DNA from: Isoetes taiwanensis
Lineage: Eukaryota; Streptophyta; Lycopodiopsida; Isoetales; Isoetaceae
Assembly: GCA_021234155.1 (NCBI GenBank)
Contig: JAJEKV010000131.1
Coordinates: 1,721,288-1,785,287 of the forward strand
Length of the DNA: 64,000 nucleotides
Direction of reading: 5' to 3'
Of this stretch, positions 11,631-21,495 are shown piece by piece (position 1 is the first letter of the stretch; each line of letters opens with the position of its first letter). The translations under genes and the position numbers were made by a program. Below the pieces are notes generated by a model that saw nothing but the letters and a program-made list of their open reading frames with translations, did not search any database and was not told the origin of the DNA.

Positions 11631-12886
11631 CGTAATACGATTGATGGAGAGAAGATTTTAGTGAGGTCCGAACATGCAAGACATTTCAATAACCTTAGTG
11701 GAGCCATCGTGAGAACAAAAGAAATGTTACCAATACCAACTCCTTGCAGCCGAGAATCGTCCCCAAGTCTGACAATACGTGGAGGATTAACAGGCTGGTA
11801 GGATGCAAAGTACTCTTTCTTGGGTGTCATGTGAGATGTGGCACCAGAGTCAAGATACCATTGATCAATGTCATGATTTCCCTGGATATCATTGCTTGAG
11901 AATAGGTGATCAAGATCATGAACTGGTTGGATATCAGTGCTTGAGAACAAGTATTCTTCAATTGCAGAATCATCAACAGTAAGGTTGCTCCGTTCCTCTA
12001 TTGGTGCAGCAGGCTTGGAAGTATATGCAGTAGACTTGGAGGTAGGGTGTGGCGTGGTATTCTGGACAGGAGTGGGAAGCAAAGGGGTAGTGATGACTGT
12101 GGTACAATCTTTAGCATAGTGACCAAAGATTTGGCAACGATAGCACTGGATTTTGCTTTTGTCAACTCTGGAACGGCGTGGCTGTGAGTGACCAGAATTG
12201 GATCCAGAGGATTTCTTGGCATTGGCGTACTGCAGAGATTCTTCTTTGGCAGCATGTGAGACCTTCCCCTTTCGCAGTGCTTCAAGCCGGACACGGTCAA
12301 TTGTTGCCTCAAAGCTGAAGTCTTCTACCTTTCCTTCCAAGAAAGTGACAAGATTTCCATAAGAACTTGGCAAGCTATTCAAAAGAACACAAACCTTTTC
12401 ATCTTCTGTTATGACAGCCCCTGTGGCTGCCAAATCGTCCAACAGATCCTTCATGAGACGAACATGGTGATCTACATCATCACCGTCATTCATTTCCAAA
12501 TCGTGAAGCTTCTTTCTCAGCAACACTCGATTGATAGCAGTGGTGGAGGCATATCTCTTGTGTAGGATGTTCCATGCCTCCCGGGCTGTGGCAGCATCCT
12601 TAACCAGCTTGGCAGCAGTATCTCCCAGACTACTGCATATGATCAAATGGGCCTTAAGATCCCGTGTCTCCAAAGTGGCTGGATCTGCTTCTGCCTCTTG
12701 CAGAATGCCACCAGCACCATCACCGTGAGCCTCTTCTTGGTTCACAGGTTTTACCAGATACCACAGATTCTTGTCTTCAAGAATCATCTGAATTCTCCAT
12801 TTCCAAAGATGGAAATTCTTACCCTCAAAACGATCCGTGATTCTCCATTCCGTTTGGTTGCTCTGGGCACCATTCATGGCATACAT
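11618..12886 (-). CDS. Copia gag and protease
   Basis: This open frame of 422 residues begins at an ATG about 100 bp inside the 5' LTR. Residues 10-200 match the copia gag (UBN2-type) domain. A CCHC zinc knuckle, CYRCQIFGHYAKDC, lies at 248-261, and the aspartic protease motif WYLDSGATSHMT at about 343-354. The frame then runs into a stop before the pre-integrase domain, so the polyprotein is interrupted here. Gag would form the particle and protease would mature it. Confidence 0.92.
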   Translation of the reverse strand: MYAMNGAQSNQTEWRITDRFEGKNFHLWKWRIQMILEDKNLWYLVKPVNQEEAHGDGAGGILQEAEADPATLETRDLKAHLIICSSLGDTAAKLVKDAATAREAWNILHKRYASTTAINRVLLRKKLHDLEMNDGDDVDHHVRLMKDLLDDLAATGAVITEDEKVCVLLNSLPSSYGNLVTFLEGKVEDFSFEATIDRVRLEALRKGKVSHAAKEESLQYANAKKSSGSNSGHSQPRRSRVDKSKIQCYRCQIFGHYAKDCTTVITTPLLPTPVQNTTPHPTSKSTAYTSKPAAPIEERSNLTVDDSAIEEYLFSSTDIQPVHDLDHLFSSNDIQGNHDIDQWYLDSGATSHMTPKKEYFASYQPVNPPRIVRLGDDSRLQGVGIGNISFVLTMAPLRLLKCLACSDLTKIFSPSIVLRCWD

Positions 12887-12969
12887 GACTCTTAAAGATA
12901 GTGAAGAAGATGGAAGAAAAGAAAGGAAAAATAAGATGTGCGTCTTAGGCGGATTTGATCAGCCGAGTC

Positions 12970-12983
12970 GTGGGCCCATAACC
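12970..12983 (-). other. Primer binding site matching the anticodon arm of initiator tRNA-Met
   Basis: The 14 bases directly next to the 5' LTR read GTGGGCCCATAACC on the plus strand. From memory this is the anticodon arm of plant initiator tRNA-Met (GUGGGCCCAUAACCCAC, anticodon CAU), not its 3' acceptor end. Drosophila copia is known to prime from a half-molecule of initiator tRNA-Met cut in the anticodon loop, and its site has the same GGTTATGGGCCC start. Half-tRNA priming is therefore inferred for this element. Confidence 0.8.
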
Positions 12984-13306
12984 TGATGAAATAAAAGGAA
13001 GAGCAATCTGAATTGATATATTAAGATGCAGTACAACTGGTGGCTCGCAAGCCTGAACAAGAAGATAGAAAACTGAACTTAAGAGATACAAGAAAGAGAT
13101 GCTGACGGAATGAGATGCCGGATGGATTTGTGGCGCTCCTTTCTCCTTTTTATGGTGATCACCCAACGGTTGGATCTATTTTTGGATCTTCTGTTGTAAC
13201 AATCTCTTGTTACATTTCTGTTTGCTGACCTGGTGTAACAATCTCTTGTTGCGTTTCTGTTTGCTGACCTGGAGGCATGCTGATCTGTCTCTGACAAAAC
13301 TTAACA
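12984..13306 (-). repeat. 5' LTR of the copia element
   Basis: 323 bp, starting TGATGAAATAAAAGG and ending CTTAACA on the plus strand. It is the upstream LTR in the sense of transcription (minus strand) and contains the same internal 39 bp duplication as its partner. Confidence 0.95.
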
Positions 13307-14042
13307 AAGGAATACAGGGACGCGTAACAAGTAATCTTAGAATGAAACAGAGTTTTACTCATCATTTCAAATCTGAACTATGCAAAATATCCACAGGTCT
13401 TATCTGATAAATAAGCTATGATCTAACAGTAACGGAAATGCTTCACAAGCAACATAGTAATGGACACAAATTATAATCGAAGTATCATATTTGTCTAGCA
13501 AGCTATTCAACAGACTTATCTCTGAATACGGCCCTAATCAGACAATAGCGGAATTTTATTTGCTGCTCTGATTGGTCTGGGTTTAATCTTAAACATTTCT
13601 ACAGAAATTTCTATTACTTACATCTTTGATCTTCCAGCTTGAAGAGCTCCGCTAGCTCTATGGATGCTTAGCCTGCTTGTTCCTTTAAATAATTCTTGCA
13701 GCAATCCAAAAATCTAGTGGATAGATATTTCTTGTACCTGTATCCGGCCTTGTGCGATTTTTTCTTAGCCTGCAAATCCAGCCTCAACCTGATCAATCGG
13801 CCTGACCCTGCATATCCGGCCTCAGCCTATCTATCGACTCCTGATCCCTGCATTTCTGTCCTCAGTATGATCAAATCGACTCCTGGGCTGGAAGTTCGTG
13901 AGTTCCGGCTCCTTTTTTAGGGTTAGCCGATTTTTCTGCAGTGGCTGCATCAGAGCAGATCAATGGCAACGTTTGAGCTTTAGGCCTCCAGCTTCTAGCT
14001 TTGATTTTTGAAGGATGAGCGCCATCACCAGCGGAGAGCGGT

Positions 14043-14136
14043 TATTTGTACAAAAAAAAATATTTATATCTTTGGTTATTAAGTCTTTCCTTCCGAAGGT
14101 GGATGGATATTTCCGAAGGTGGATGGATATGAGGCA
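14043..14136 (+). repeat. Second copy of the ACR 3' flank, block 2
   Basis: Homologous to about 4698-4770 (ATCTTTGGTTATTA.AAG, CCGAAGGTGGATGG). The phrase TTCCGAAGGTGGATGGATAT is duplicated in tandem at about 14092-14130. The block ends with the 8 bp ATGAGGCA that became the target duplication of the hAT element. Confidence 0.7.
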
Positions 14137-15171
14137 CAGTGAGGGAATTTGCAACGTTGCATGCCTGTCTTGAGCACTCTGGCCTGTCAAAATTTGCAAA
14201 ATGAAAATATGCATTGCAAACGAAAAGTCAGGTTATGCAGTTTGCTCGTCATGAGGACATGCACCTACAATGAGTGCCTGTCATATGAAAGGCACCATTA
14301 CAATCTTTTCTTGTCAGTTTTTATTAGATTTATATATGTTTTTTTTTAAATATATCTTATATAATATATATGTTATAAAAGATATTATATTAAGTACCTA
14401 CCTACTTACATAATAACCAATAATAAGAGAAAAAAGAAAAACCAATAAAGGAGGAATTTAATTTAGCACAAATAATAATTAAGCATTTAAAAAGCAAAAA
14501 AGGGAAAATCAATGGTGGCGGACTGGTGATGCCTGGCCCTTCATTTCGAATTTCCTTTCTGGATTTTTGGAATAATCCAAATGCATTGCATTCATACGAA
14601 TCCGCAAGAAGGTGGCAAATTAGAAGAGTTTTAGGGGAAATTTGTTGAGGAATTTGGGGAATAGCTATCCTGCATTAATGAAATTATGGCAAATATGCAT
14701 GGTTATTCCTGGAAGTACAGCTATACGTGAAAGGGGCTTTTCTTATCTAATTCATATAAAGACAGACCTGAGATCACACATGGACATTGAAACTTTTGAT
14801 ACAAGCATGGCAATATGTCTTTCAAATGAAATTGTGGAGACTATTGATTGGCAAAGGTGCCTTTCTCATTGGTGAGGAGAGAGAGAGACGCGTGCAGGAC
14901 CTCTTACTTTTGATTGAAACATAATCTGTTGAATTTTTGGCTATTTGATTACATTATCTATTAGATCACTACAAGTTTATTGTGTTTTATTGAAACATCA
15001 TCTTTTGTTGGATAATACAATGTTTGCTTATTTTTGTTTAAAATTTTCATTCTTGATTTTTACTTGTCACATGAAAAGTTCAATTTTAGATTTTTTTTTT
15101 CACATGAAAACCAGAAAATTTTATTGCCTGTCCTTTGAAATATAGAGAGTGCCTTGCAAATTCCCTCACTG
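14137..15171 (+). mobile_element. hAT DNA transposon, 1,035 bp, internally deleted
   Basis: Perfect 18 bp terminal inverted repeats: CAGTGAGGGAATTTGCAA at 14137-14154 and its reverse complement at 15154-15171. They begin CAGTG as hAT ends do. An exact 8 bp target duplication ATGAGGCA flanks it (14129-14136 and 15172-15179). It carries only a C-terminal transposase piece, so it is probably non-autonomous. Confidence 0.93.
14642..14875 (+). pseudogene. hAT transposase C-terminal dimerisation fragment
   Basis: A 77-residue frame with the hAT dimerisation signature: YPALMKLWQICMVIPGSTAI, RERGFSYLIHIKTDLRS and LSNEIVETIDW. In intact elements this region closes a transposase of 600 or more residues and mediates dimerisation. 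The catalytic RNase H-like domain and BED zinc finger are missing. The AT-rich DNA upstream within the element holds no catalytic motif that I recognise. Confidence 0.85.
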
Positions 15172-15285
15172 ATGAGGCATTTTCTTTTTGCAATTTCCTT
15201 CATAAATCATTTCATTTATAATTGCATTCTCTATTTTGGTTGCATTGGAACAGAGTACTTACCTGGCCTATTTTTAAGTGAGGAA
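15172..15285 (+). repeat. Second copy of the ACR 3' flank, block 3
   Basis: Continues the homology to about 4770-4885: GGCATTTTCTTTT.GCAATTTCC, CATTTCATTTATAATTGC and ATTTTGGTTGCATTGGAA. It starts with the second copy of the hAT target duplication. Confidence 0.75.
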
Positions 15286-15399
15286 GATCATAAAAGATAA
15301 AGCACCTAATTATAAGATTAAGGTGTCTAGTTTTAAAATAGAATATCTAATAATAATATGAGGCCAATGATACCCCCAACCCAAAACCCCCACCCCCTA

Positions 15400-16440
15400 A
15401 CCACCACAAGACTATGTAAAGACTAAAGATTATGTAAATATATCATCAACCATGGAGTCAGTCGGGCAATACTCCAAAACAATCGTCCTTTTCTTTACCT
15501 CCAGTTTCACATAATGATGTTGGACATCGATGTGCTTCGATTTAGAATGTAAGACTTCACCTTGAGAAAAATTTATAGTACTCTGGTCATCACATAATAA
15601 TTATGTCGATCCCAACTGCACTTTGTTAAAACATTCCAACTTTCTTTGTGATCAAACAAGTTCTCGACTTGCTAAAGATGCAGCAATTTACCTAGCTTCA
15701 GTTGAGCATAATTTGACCCAATGTATTAGTTGCAAAGCTTATGTCAAGACGAGTAGCATTGGGCCAAATACATCAAGGCTCGAACTAGAATAGCATATGG
15801 AACTGATTTCATCTGAAAGGGCAGAATCTAAAGTAGACAAAGAACACTTTTGAGAGCTCATAAGCAAAGGAGTAGGCTGACTTTTAGCATGTTCTAAACC
15901 AAACCTTTTTACCAAATCATCAATATACTTTTGGACGTAGTTGTGACCATCCTTTACTTCTATCCCTAGTCACCTTCATTTCCAAGCATGAATGTATTGC
16001 ACAAAGATCAACCATCTCAAAAGCCATCGAAACATCTCCTTTATGTGATTTAGAAAACTGATATCATTAGCAGCTAATATATCATCAACGTATAAAGCCA
16101 TAATAGCAAACCGTTCGCTTCTTGACATAAAGATTCGAATCTGCTACACAAAGAAGATACATCATGCTGACAATAAGAAAGTGTTCATCCAGGCTTGTGA
16201 AGCCTGCTTAAGTCCATATGGTGATTTTTGCAACCAGTACATCATATTCTCCTTACCTTTAACAACATGTCCAACTGGTTTCTCCATGTGAATTTCTTCT
16301 TCTAGATCATATAACTGTTCAGCAGATGACATGTGAACCTAAATAACATAGTTACCATAGTAAACACTCTCTAAGATAATATGGTTGAGATTCTCCACTC
16401 GCTTAGAAGAAGTTGTGTAGAATACTACAAGAGGCTGCTA
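15400..16440 (-). pseudogene. Old copia polyprotein remnant (RT to RNase H)
   Basis: Reverse-complement reading in shifting frames gives recognisable copia fragments. Near 16210-16330 there is a DLEEEIHMEKPVGHV-like segment followed by WLQKSPYGLKQASQAW-like RT sequence. Near 15515-15545 there is a SKHIDVQHHYV-like RNase H segment. Many stops and indels are present and no LTR can be paired. It is older than, and different from, the element at 8397-13306. Confidence 0.75.
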
Positions 16441-16778
16441 CTTGTGTTGGTACCCAAAGCCAATATTATCATTCTTCAAATCTTCTTATTTAAAAAGGGA
16501 TGGCTTTGGTTTCCGTGCCCAGAACCCCGCATGTAACGCCACATGCGGCGTTCCCTCTTCCCCTTGCGGGATGCGGCAGTACAGATTTTAAATTTTGCGT
16601 TCTCTCCTATGTTTTGGCATTGGGTTCAGAGGGGCGCATGCAAGGTATCCACTTCCACTTCCGACAGTGAAGAAGAGACTAGTCATGAAGGGGTTGTGGG
16701 TATGAAGGAAAAAAATGCAAAAAATAGACATGGCTTGGAGATCAGGCAGCCATATGCTACATAGCCAAAACAGTGGAT

Positions 16779-16780
<2 letters not shown>
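16441..16780. other. Short spacer, nothing recognised
   Basis: A 73-codon frame at 16543-16764 has no recognisable similarity. The interval ends in a long T-run. Confidence 0.5.

Positions 16781-16819
<39 letters not shown>
16781..16819. repeat. Poly(T) run, about 38 nt
   Basis: It directly precedes the first 2.5 kb terminal repeat. The same place in the second repeat (36721-36727) has only seven T. It may be the tail of a preceding insertion or of a truncated tandem unit of the same family, whose units end in T-tracts. Confidence 0.7.
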
Positions 16820-16821
<2 letters not shown>

Positions 16822-19393
16822 TATAGACCCCCTGTATATTCAGTTGAATACTCTAATTAGTAAAGATAATAAGTTGTCTTATGCCGAAATAAGAAGGTAT
16901 GTCATTCTTTATTACTGTAAATAATTTTCTTATTGTTTGGCTTTGTATGGGTATGGCTTAACCATCAATTGGATGGATGGGGTCAACCATTCCCATGGTC
17001 ACAGTTTACATTATGCAGGGTTCTTGCATGTTTAAATGGTGTGTTAAGCTATACCTCCACGGTTGATGGTGGGTTTTTTTATTTTACTTTAAACTCTAAC
17101 CCTGGTGACATTAGGGCTTTGTTTATAAAAGAAATGAGTGATCGTAATATAATACAGTCATAGAAGCTCTAGTCTAATGACAAATAAGAGCATAGGTTGG
17201 TAAATTGTTGCCAGTTACAGGAAATACGGGCGTTTATAACAAAGATTATATGGTGCTGCCTGCCGACATACGTATATAGTAGATATGTATGTGACTGACT
17301 TTGGATAACCATTAGTAAAACTTACAAGTATATGTCTGCTTTAACTTATACACTAAGGGAATTTGGTAGACATATGTAATCATGATGCTGGTATGGTCAT
17401 CCTTAAGGTATACCAAATGTTAATTTGTATTTTCTATTGTTTAGCCTAGGTGGCAAAATATTTAACTCCAGCTGTAGCAAAGAATTTTGCCTGACCAGTC
17501 TGGATTTTGTTTGACCATATCCAATTCCGAAACCTAAATAACCTTTTGGCGGGGTTAATGGGCTATAGCTCAGACGGTGAAGAGTCTTCCAGCTCAGATA
17601 GAGAATGGCTGGATTCTGAGGCTCTTAGGCGTGATTTTGAAGATTGTGGCATCTTCTCTGGTTGCGAAGGTGTAAAGATGGAACCTCGTGGCTCTAGAGG
17701 TAGATCTGGACAAAATAAGAACCCTTATAACAGGGATGATAGAGCTGGTTTTCAATCGGGACCTAGGGCTTCTGGTAGAAAGAGACAAGGGGATTTTATG
17801 GCTGCACAAAGCGTGGATGAAACACAAGAGATAGATGAGGATCTGGAATTGAATCAGGTTCTTAGATTTATGCTTTTTAATAGATTTTAAAGCTGACTTT
17901 AGAATAGACATCAGAGTTTCATGATGATGAACCTTAGGGTTTAATTAGTAAAACATATGGCTTACAGCCGGATTATATTTCCTTAAAGGGATTCTTTCAG
18001 CACTTTTGTGACATGCATCTAAAATAGTACATGCATAGTTGAGGTACTCTGAACTCTGATAATGGGATAATTAAAATTAGCTCTGTTTAAAAGAATAGAT
18101 CCTATTGTTTTTAATATTTTGTTTATGCTGTATTCTCATTCACGCATCCAGTTTTAACCCAAGGTGCAAAAGGGACAATGGGTGATCAGCGAAGAGCTGA
18201 AAACCCCATTGTACCTTTTGGCCCTTGCCCTCTTACCAAGATTATTGCTAACAGAGTATTGATTGGCTGCAGGTACGGGGTTTTCCTCCCATTGTCCACT
18301 TTTTGTTCTTTTGGCTTTTTCTGGATGGATGGGTAAGAATCTTACTTGAAGATGCTTTGGTTTAACCGGGACCTTTATCTCAAGATGTACAAAAAGGGAA
18401 ATTATGAAGAATATCAACTCTGGTTACTTCCAGCTGTAGTATGGTGCTGTTTCTTAAATTGCTAGTTTAGCAATAATGGGTTTGGAAAGTTTAACACTTG
18501 GTACAGATTGTCTGAATGGAACTAGGCTGTTTAGCAACAGATGGCCTTTAGTAGTATTTAAGAATATAGATTTGACTCTATAAAATATGTTAAACTATTA
18601 AAGCTGATCGATGTATAAAAAAGTCTTGATACTGCTATATGCTGTTTAATAGTAATAGAATCTTTTTTTTAAATGATACTGGTACAATGTGAGTGTGACA
18701 GGTTTATGCACATTGGAAAATCATAGTTATGATTGATGATAAATTATAAATACTGGCCATGGTTTAGATATGTATCTAATACCAGGCTACTAATGTACAC
18801 TCTTTGGTATAGACTTAGGAATGAATTTGCATGATTATCACAGGTCCTTTAATATTATCTCCCGATAAAATTGAAGTTTATAATATCAAATACATTGGTT
18901 TAAGTTCACAAAGGACATGCAGTTTAATAAGAGACAATACAGTTTAATAGGAGATTGAAACATGTTGAAATGGATTCATGGCTTAAAGTGTACACACAGT
19001 AAGTTTGTTTTTTTAGGCTGATGCCTATCATGTTGGTTTTTTTTTTTAAAAAGTCGTTTAAATGTACTAAGGCTGTGGAAAATTTAAAAATTAATGTCAC
19101 ATAGGGATATATCTTGCCTCTGTGAGAGCTTGGCTATAGAATAATACATCTATCTGTTATATGCCTGCATAAGACATCGAATAAGTTATACAAAGACATT
19201 TATGGTACATAATGTTTTAATGTTTAAAATATTCTATAACTGATAATGCATCAAGGATCTAAGGAGTTATGGATCGGTCATAAGATGCTACACTGGATGT
19301 GCTCAGTCCAGAGGTAGGATTATAATACTACCAAAGGATTGACTGAGGTGGATGTCTGGGCTAGGATTAACTAGGTCAGACCGGCTTTTTTTT
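16820..19393 (+). repeat. Terminal direct repeat 1 (2,574 bp)
   Basis: Near-identical over most of its length to 36728-39187. Relative to copy 2 it has an extra ~235 bp at about 17905-18140 and an extra ~47 bp at about 17610-17655, and it lacks a ~106 bp insert. Landmarks in order: A, a hairpin block around CCATGGTCACAG to CCACGGTTGATGGTGGG (16960-17080); B, CCATTGTACCTTTTGGCCCT to GGCTGCAGGTACGG (18205-18278); C, GGATTGACTGAGGTGGATG to CCGGCTTTTTTTT (19337-19393). The same three landmarks occur in the tandem array at 54204-64000 in reverse orientation. Confidence 0.88.
17507..17890 (+). CDS. Hypothetical RG-rich basic protein encoded inside the terminal repeat
   Basis: A 127-residue frame with an acidic/serine N-terminal third (SSDGEESSSSDREW), a basic glycine/arginine-rich middle (EPRGSRGRSGQNKNPYN, RKRQGDFMAA) and an acidic C-terminus (DETQEIDEDLELNQ). 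The composition suggests a nucleic-acid-binding, gag-like ORF1, but no zinc knuckle or known domain is present, so the function is inferred from composition and location. Its counterpart at 37594-37866 is shortened by a ~47 bp deletion. The tandem array at 54-64 kb has no matching frame. A true start upstream or a spliced form cannot be excluded. Confidence 0.45.
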   Translation: MFDHIQFRNLNNLLAGLMGYSSDGEESSSSDREWLDSEALRRDFEDCGIFSGCEGVKMEPRGSRGRSGQNKNPYNRDDRAGFQSGPRASGRKRQGDFMAAQSVDETQEIDEDLELNQVLRFMLFNRF

Positions 19394-21495
19394 AGACACT
19401 TCATCACATTGGTACATCCAATGTCGTCTTGGACCTTTCTGCTATGTGTTTGAGCTTTTAGATAAAACCTATGTCTAAGACTTAGGAGATTTACTATTAC
19501 TATGCTTAAATAAGTTGAGGCATGGAATATTCAATGATATAACAGATATATTTTTTGATTTATACAATACTAAAGAAGTTATCTTACAGGAGAATTATGA
19601 TGATGATGAGGACTTCGAAATAATACCTCCTACATGGAATGCTCAACTGATGGATATCGAGTATGACAAAAATAGGATTGAATGTCCTAATGTTGTTGTG
19701 CAAACTATCATTTGCTGCATCAGAAATATGAAAGTGCATGAGCTTATTCTAGAAAGGGAGGTTATTAGAAAGCCCGAACAAATTTCTGCTGTCACGCACC
19801 TAGGTTTCAATGAATGGCTTTTGCTGCTACCCAAGATCAACAAACTGTCTGATAAGGAAGATGAGGTATGGGCCTTTATATCTGAACTATATGATAGTCT
19901 ACCACAAAAGATATATGAATGTAACAAGGAGGAGGATGAATGCAGCAAAAAATTCATTATTGGAGTGACAGCATTGGAGGATGCTAATGATATTAAAAAC
20001 TCACATGGAAAGGAGAGGTCCTGATACGCATGAGCAATGCAGAGGCAACCAAAAATGATCCGGATAGCTTTGATGATATTTTTGGAGCAGACCTATTAAC
20101 AGATGAAGATAAAGCAATACTTATCCCGAGTGGGGAAGACAGCAAGATTGACAAGGAAATTGACTTCAAACTAAATCTGAAAAAACTGCCTGAAGTTCCC
20201 CATTATACCCAATAGATTGGTGGAATGTCAGGGGTTGTTATGCAACCAGGCCCTATGGCGAACTAAAAACTTCGGTGCTTTGGCCCCTCTCAGTGAAGAG
20301 GCTTGGTGCATTCTAGGTGATATTACCAAAGAAAAGGCTAGTGAAGCTAAAGCTGACGCTTACAAGATGATCCGGATGAAAAAAACCAGGGTTAAATTGG
20401 AGGTCAATAATCGTTTCTTCGATAAGAGATGCTCTAAAAGTGATCATCTAATTCTGTGCCAAAAGGGCCATATGGCCTACACAAATATCGTAAGAGATGA
20501 CTTCTATTTAAAAAGGATATGGCGCACCATGTGCCCATACTTTAAATGCATTTGCGAGGATAAGATTAAAAAACAAGCAGAGCCGCAACTATAATCCTAA
20601 TCAATGTGAAGAAAGCATGATCTGGTTCGATCGGGGGTGTGGTATCTGTTGAATAATTTGAATTCCATATATCCAAATATGTCTATAGCTGGGAAAATGG
20701 TAGCCTTTAGAAACTGCCTCAAGACTACCTTAAAAGATGGTGTTGCAGCTTTTATTGCATATTTAGAAGTCAGGAAAATACTCATTGACATGACTTTAGC
20801 TCTTGCAGCTGACCCTAAAGCAGATCTAAAGATTTCTCACCCTAAAGGGCTTATGACTGAAGTGTGCGAGAAAACCATTAAACCCGTGAATTATCTGAAA
20901 GAGGCATATGGCTCAGCCAGCTCTTATAGTTACAGAAATACTAGGCAGAATTCTATAGCAAAAACCTAGTATCAGCATGAATCCTCCACCTAGAATTACA
21001 AAAATGCCAAGTACCCCCAGCAAATCTGTTCAGTCAGACTGTAATAATATTGAGGGCTTGGGAACCCCCAGCAATGTGGGACATTCCGTTACAAAAAGGA
21101 GTACGCATCAAGAGCAATTGGAGGTGGGCAGCATTGCACAGGCCCTTGTTTATGATAAATAATGTACGATTTGTTTCAATTACATTGCATGGGCTTTATA
21201 TATGATAAATACATTGTTGGCTGTTTTGGTTCAATGTTCTATTCAAATACTAGATGGAAATCACTAACAAATCCTAGTTGGATTACACTAACAAGTGTGG
21301 AGACTTCATTATTTATGATGTACTCCTGGGCCATGTGGCTTTTAATATTCCAGATGTCTGGAACAACAATACATATAAGACCTTTATCATCCGTCTTGGA
21401 TATACCTATGTGATTGCTTAATAAGTAGTATTTACCTGGACTGATTACTAACAGTAGATGTTTTTCAGAATTCGAAATCAGTACAAAGGGATACT
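19394..21495 (+). pseudogene. Internal ORFs of unknown function upstream of the RT
   Basis: Consecutive frames run at 19515-20024 (169 aa), 20030-20215 (61 aa), 20217-20594 (125 aa), 20637-20969 (110 aa) and 20977-21162 (61 aa). The first is acidic (NYDDDEDFEIIPPTW). The third has a Cys/His-containing end (HLILCQKGHMAY, MCPYFKCICEDK) that could be a degenerate zinc site. Frames 1, 3 and 4 share the same phase and are separated by stops, which suggests one original ORF broken by mutations rather than separate genes. I recognise no domain. The interval begins AGACACTTCA, directly after the T-tract of repeat 1. Confidence 0.45.

Larger units (their letters stand above)
8397..13306 (-). mobile_element. 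Ty1/copia LTR retrotransposon, 4,910 bp
   Basis: Two 323 bp LTRs with TG...CA ends flank gag, protease, integrase, reverse transcriptase and RNase H on the minus strand in the copia order (integrase before RT). The LTRs differ at one visible position (A near 8684 versus G near 13271), so the insertion is young or was homogenised. The coding region is nevertheless broken by at least three or four frameshifts. The flanking 5-mers (TCAAG before, AAGGA after) are not a target duplication. It lies inside the 6615-14042 insertion. Confidence 0.95.
6615..14042 (-). mobile_element. Insertion with a microsatellite tail, probably a non-autonomous non-LTR retroelement
   Basis: Its limits are defined by the interrupted duplication: homology to the ACR 3' flank ends at about 6614 and resumes at 14043. 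Read on the minus strand it starts in a GC-rich leader (CCGCTCTCCGCTGGTGATGG) and ends in an (AATTCT)n tail at 6615-6637, typical of 3' ends of RTE/L2-like LINEs or SINE-like elements. It contains the conserved hairpin at 7076-7146, which in the LINE fragment at 50562-51197 sits in the 3' UTR. Without the nested copia element it is about 2.5 kb and has no recognisable ORF. GGTTA(A/T)TTGTA on both sides (near 6599 and 14039) could be a target duplication. Confidence 0.55.

Noticed and set aside
15160-15185. CTGATGAGG at the hAT right junction as a hammerhead ribozyme core
   Set aside because: It is formed by the end of the hAT repeat and its target duplication; no GAAA or third stem is found nearby.
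17555-17620. tRNA-like A-box (TAGCTCAGACGG) suggesting a tRNA or SINE
   Set aside because: No B-box (GGTTCGANNCC) at the right distance, no acceptor stem, and the segment is part of the RG-rich ORF.
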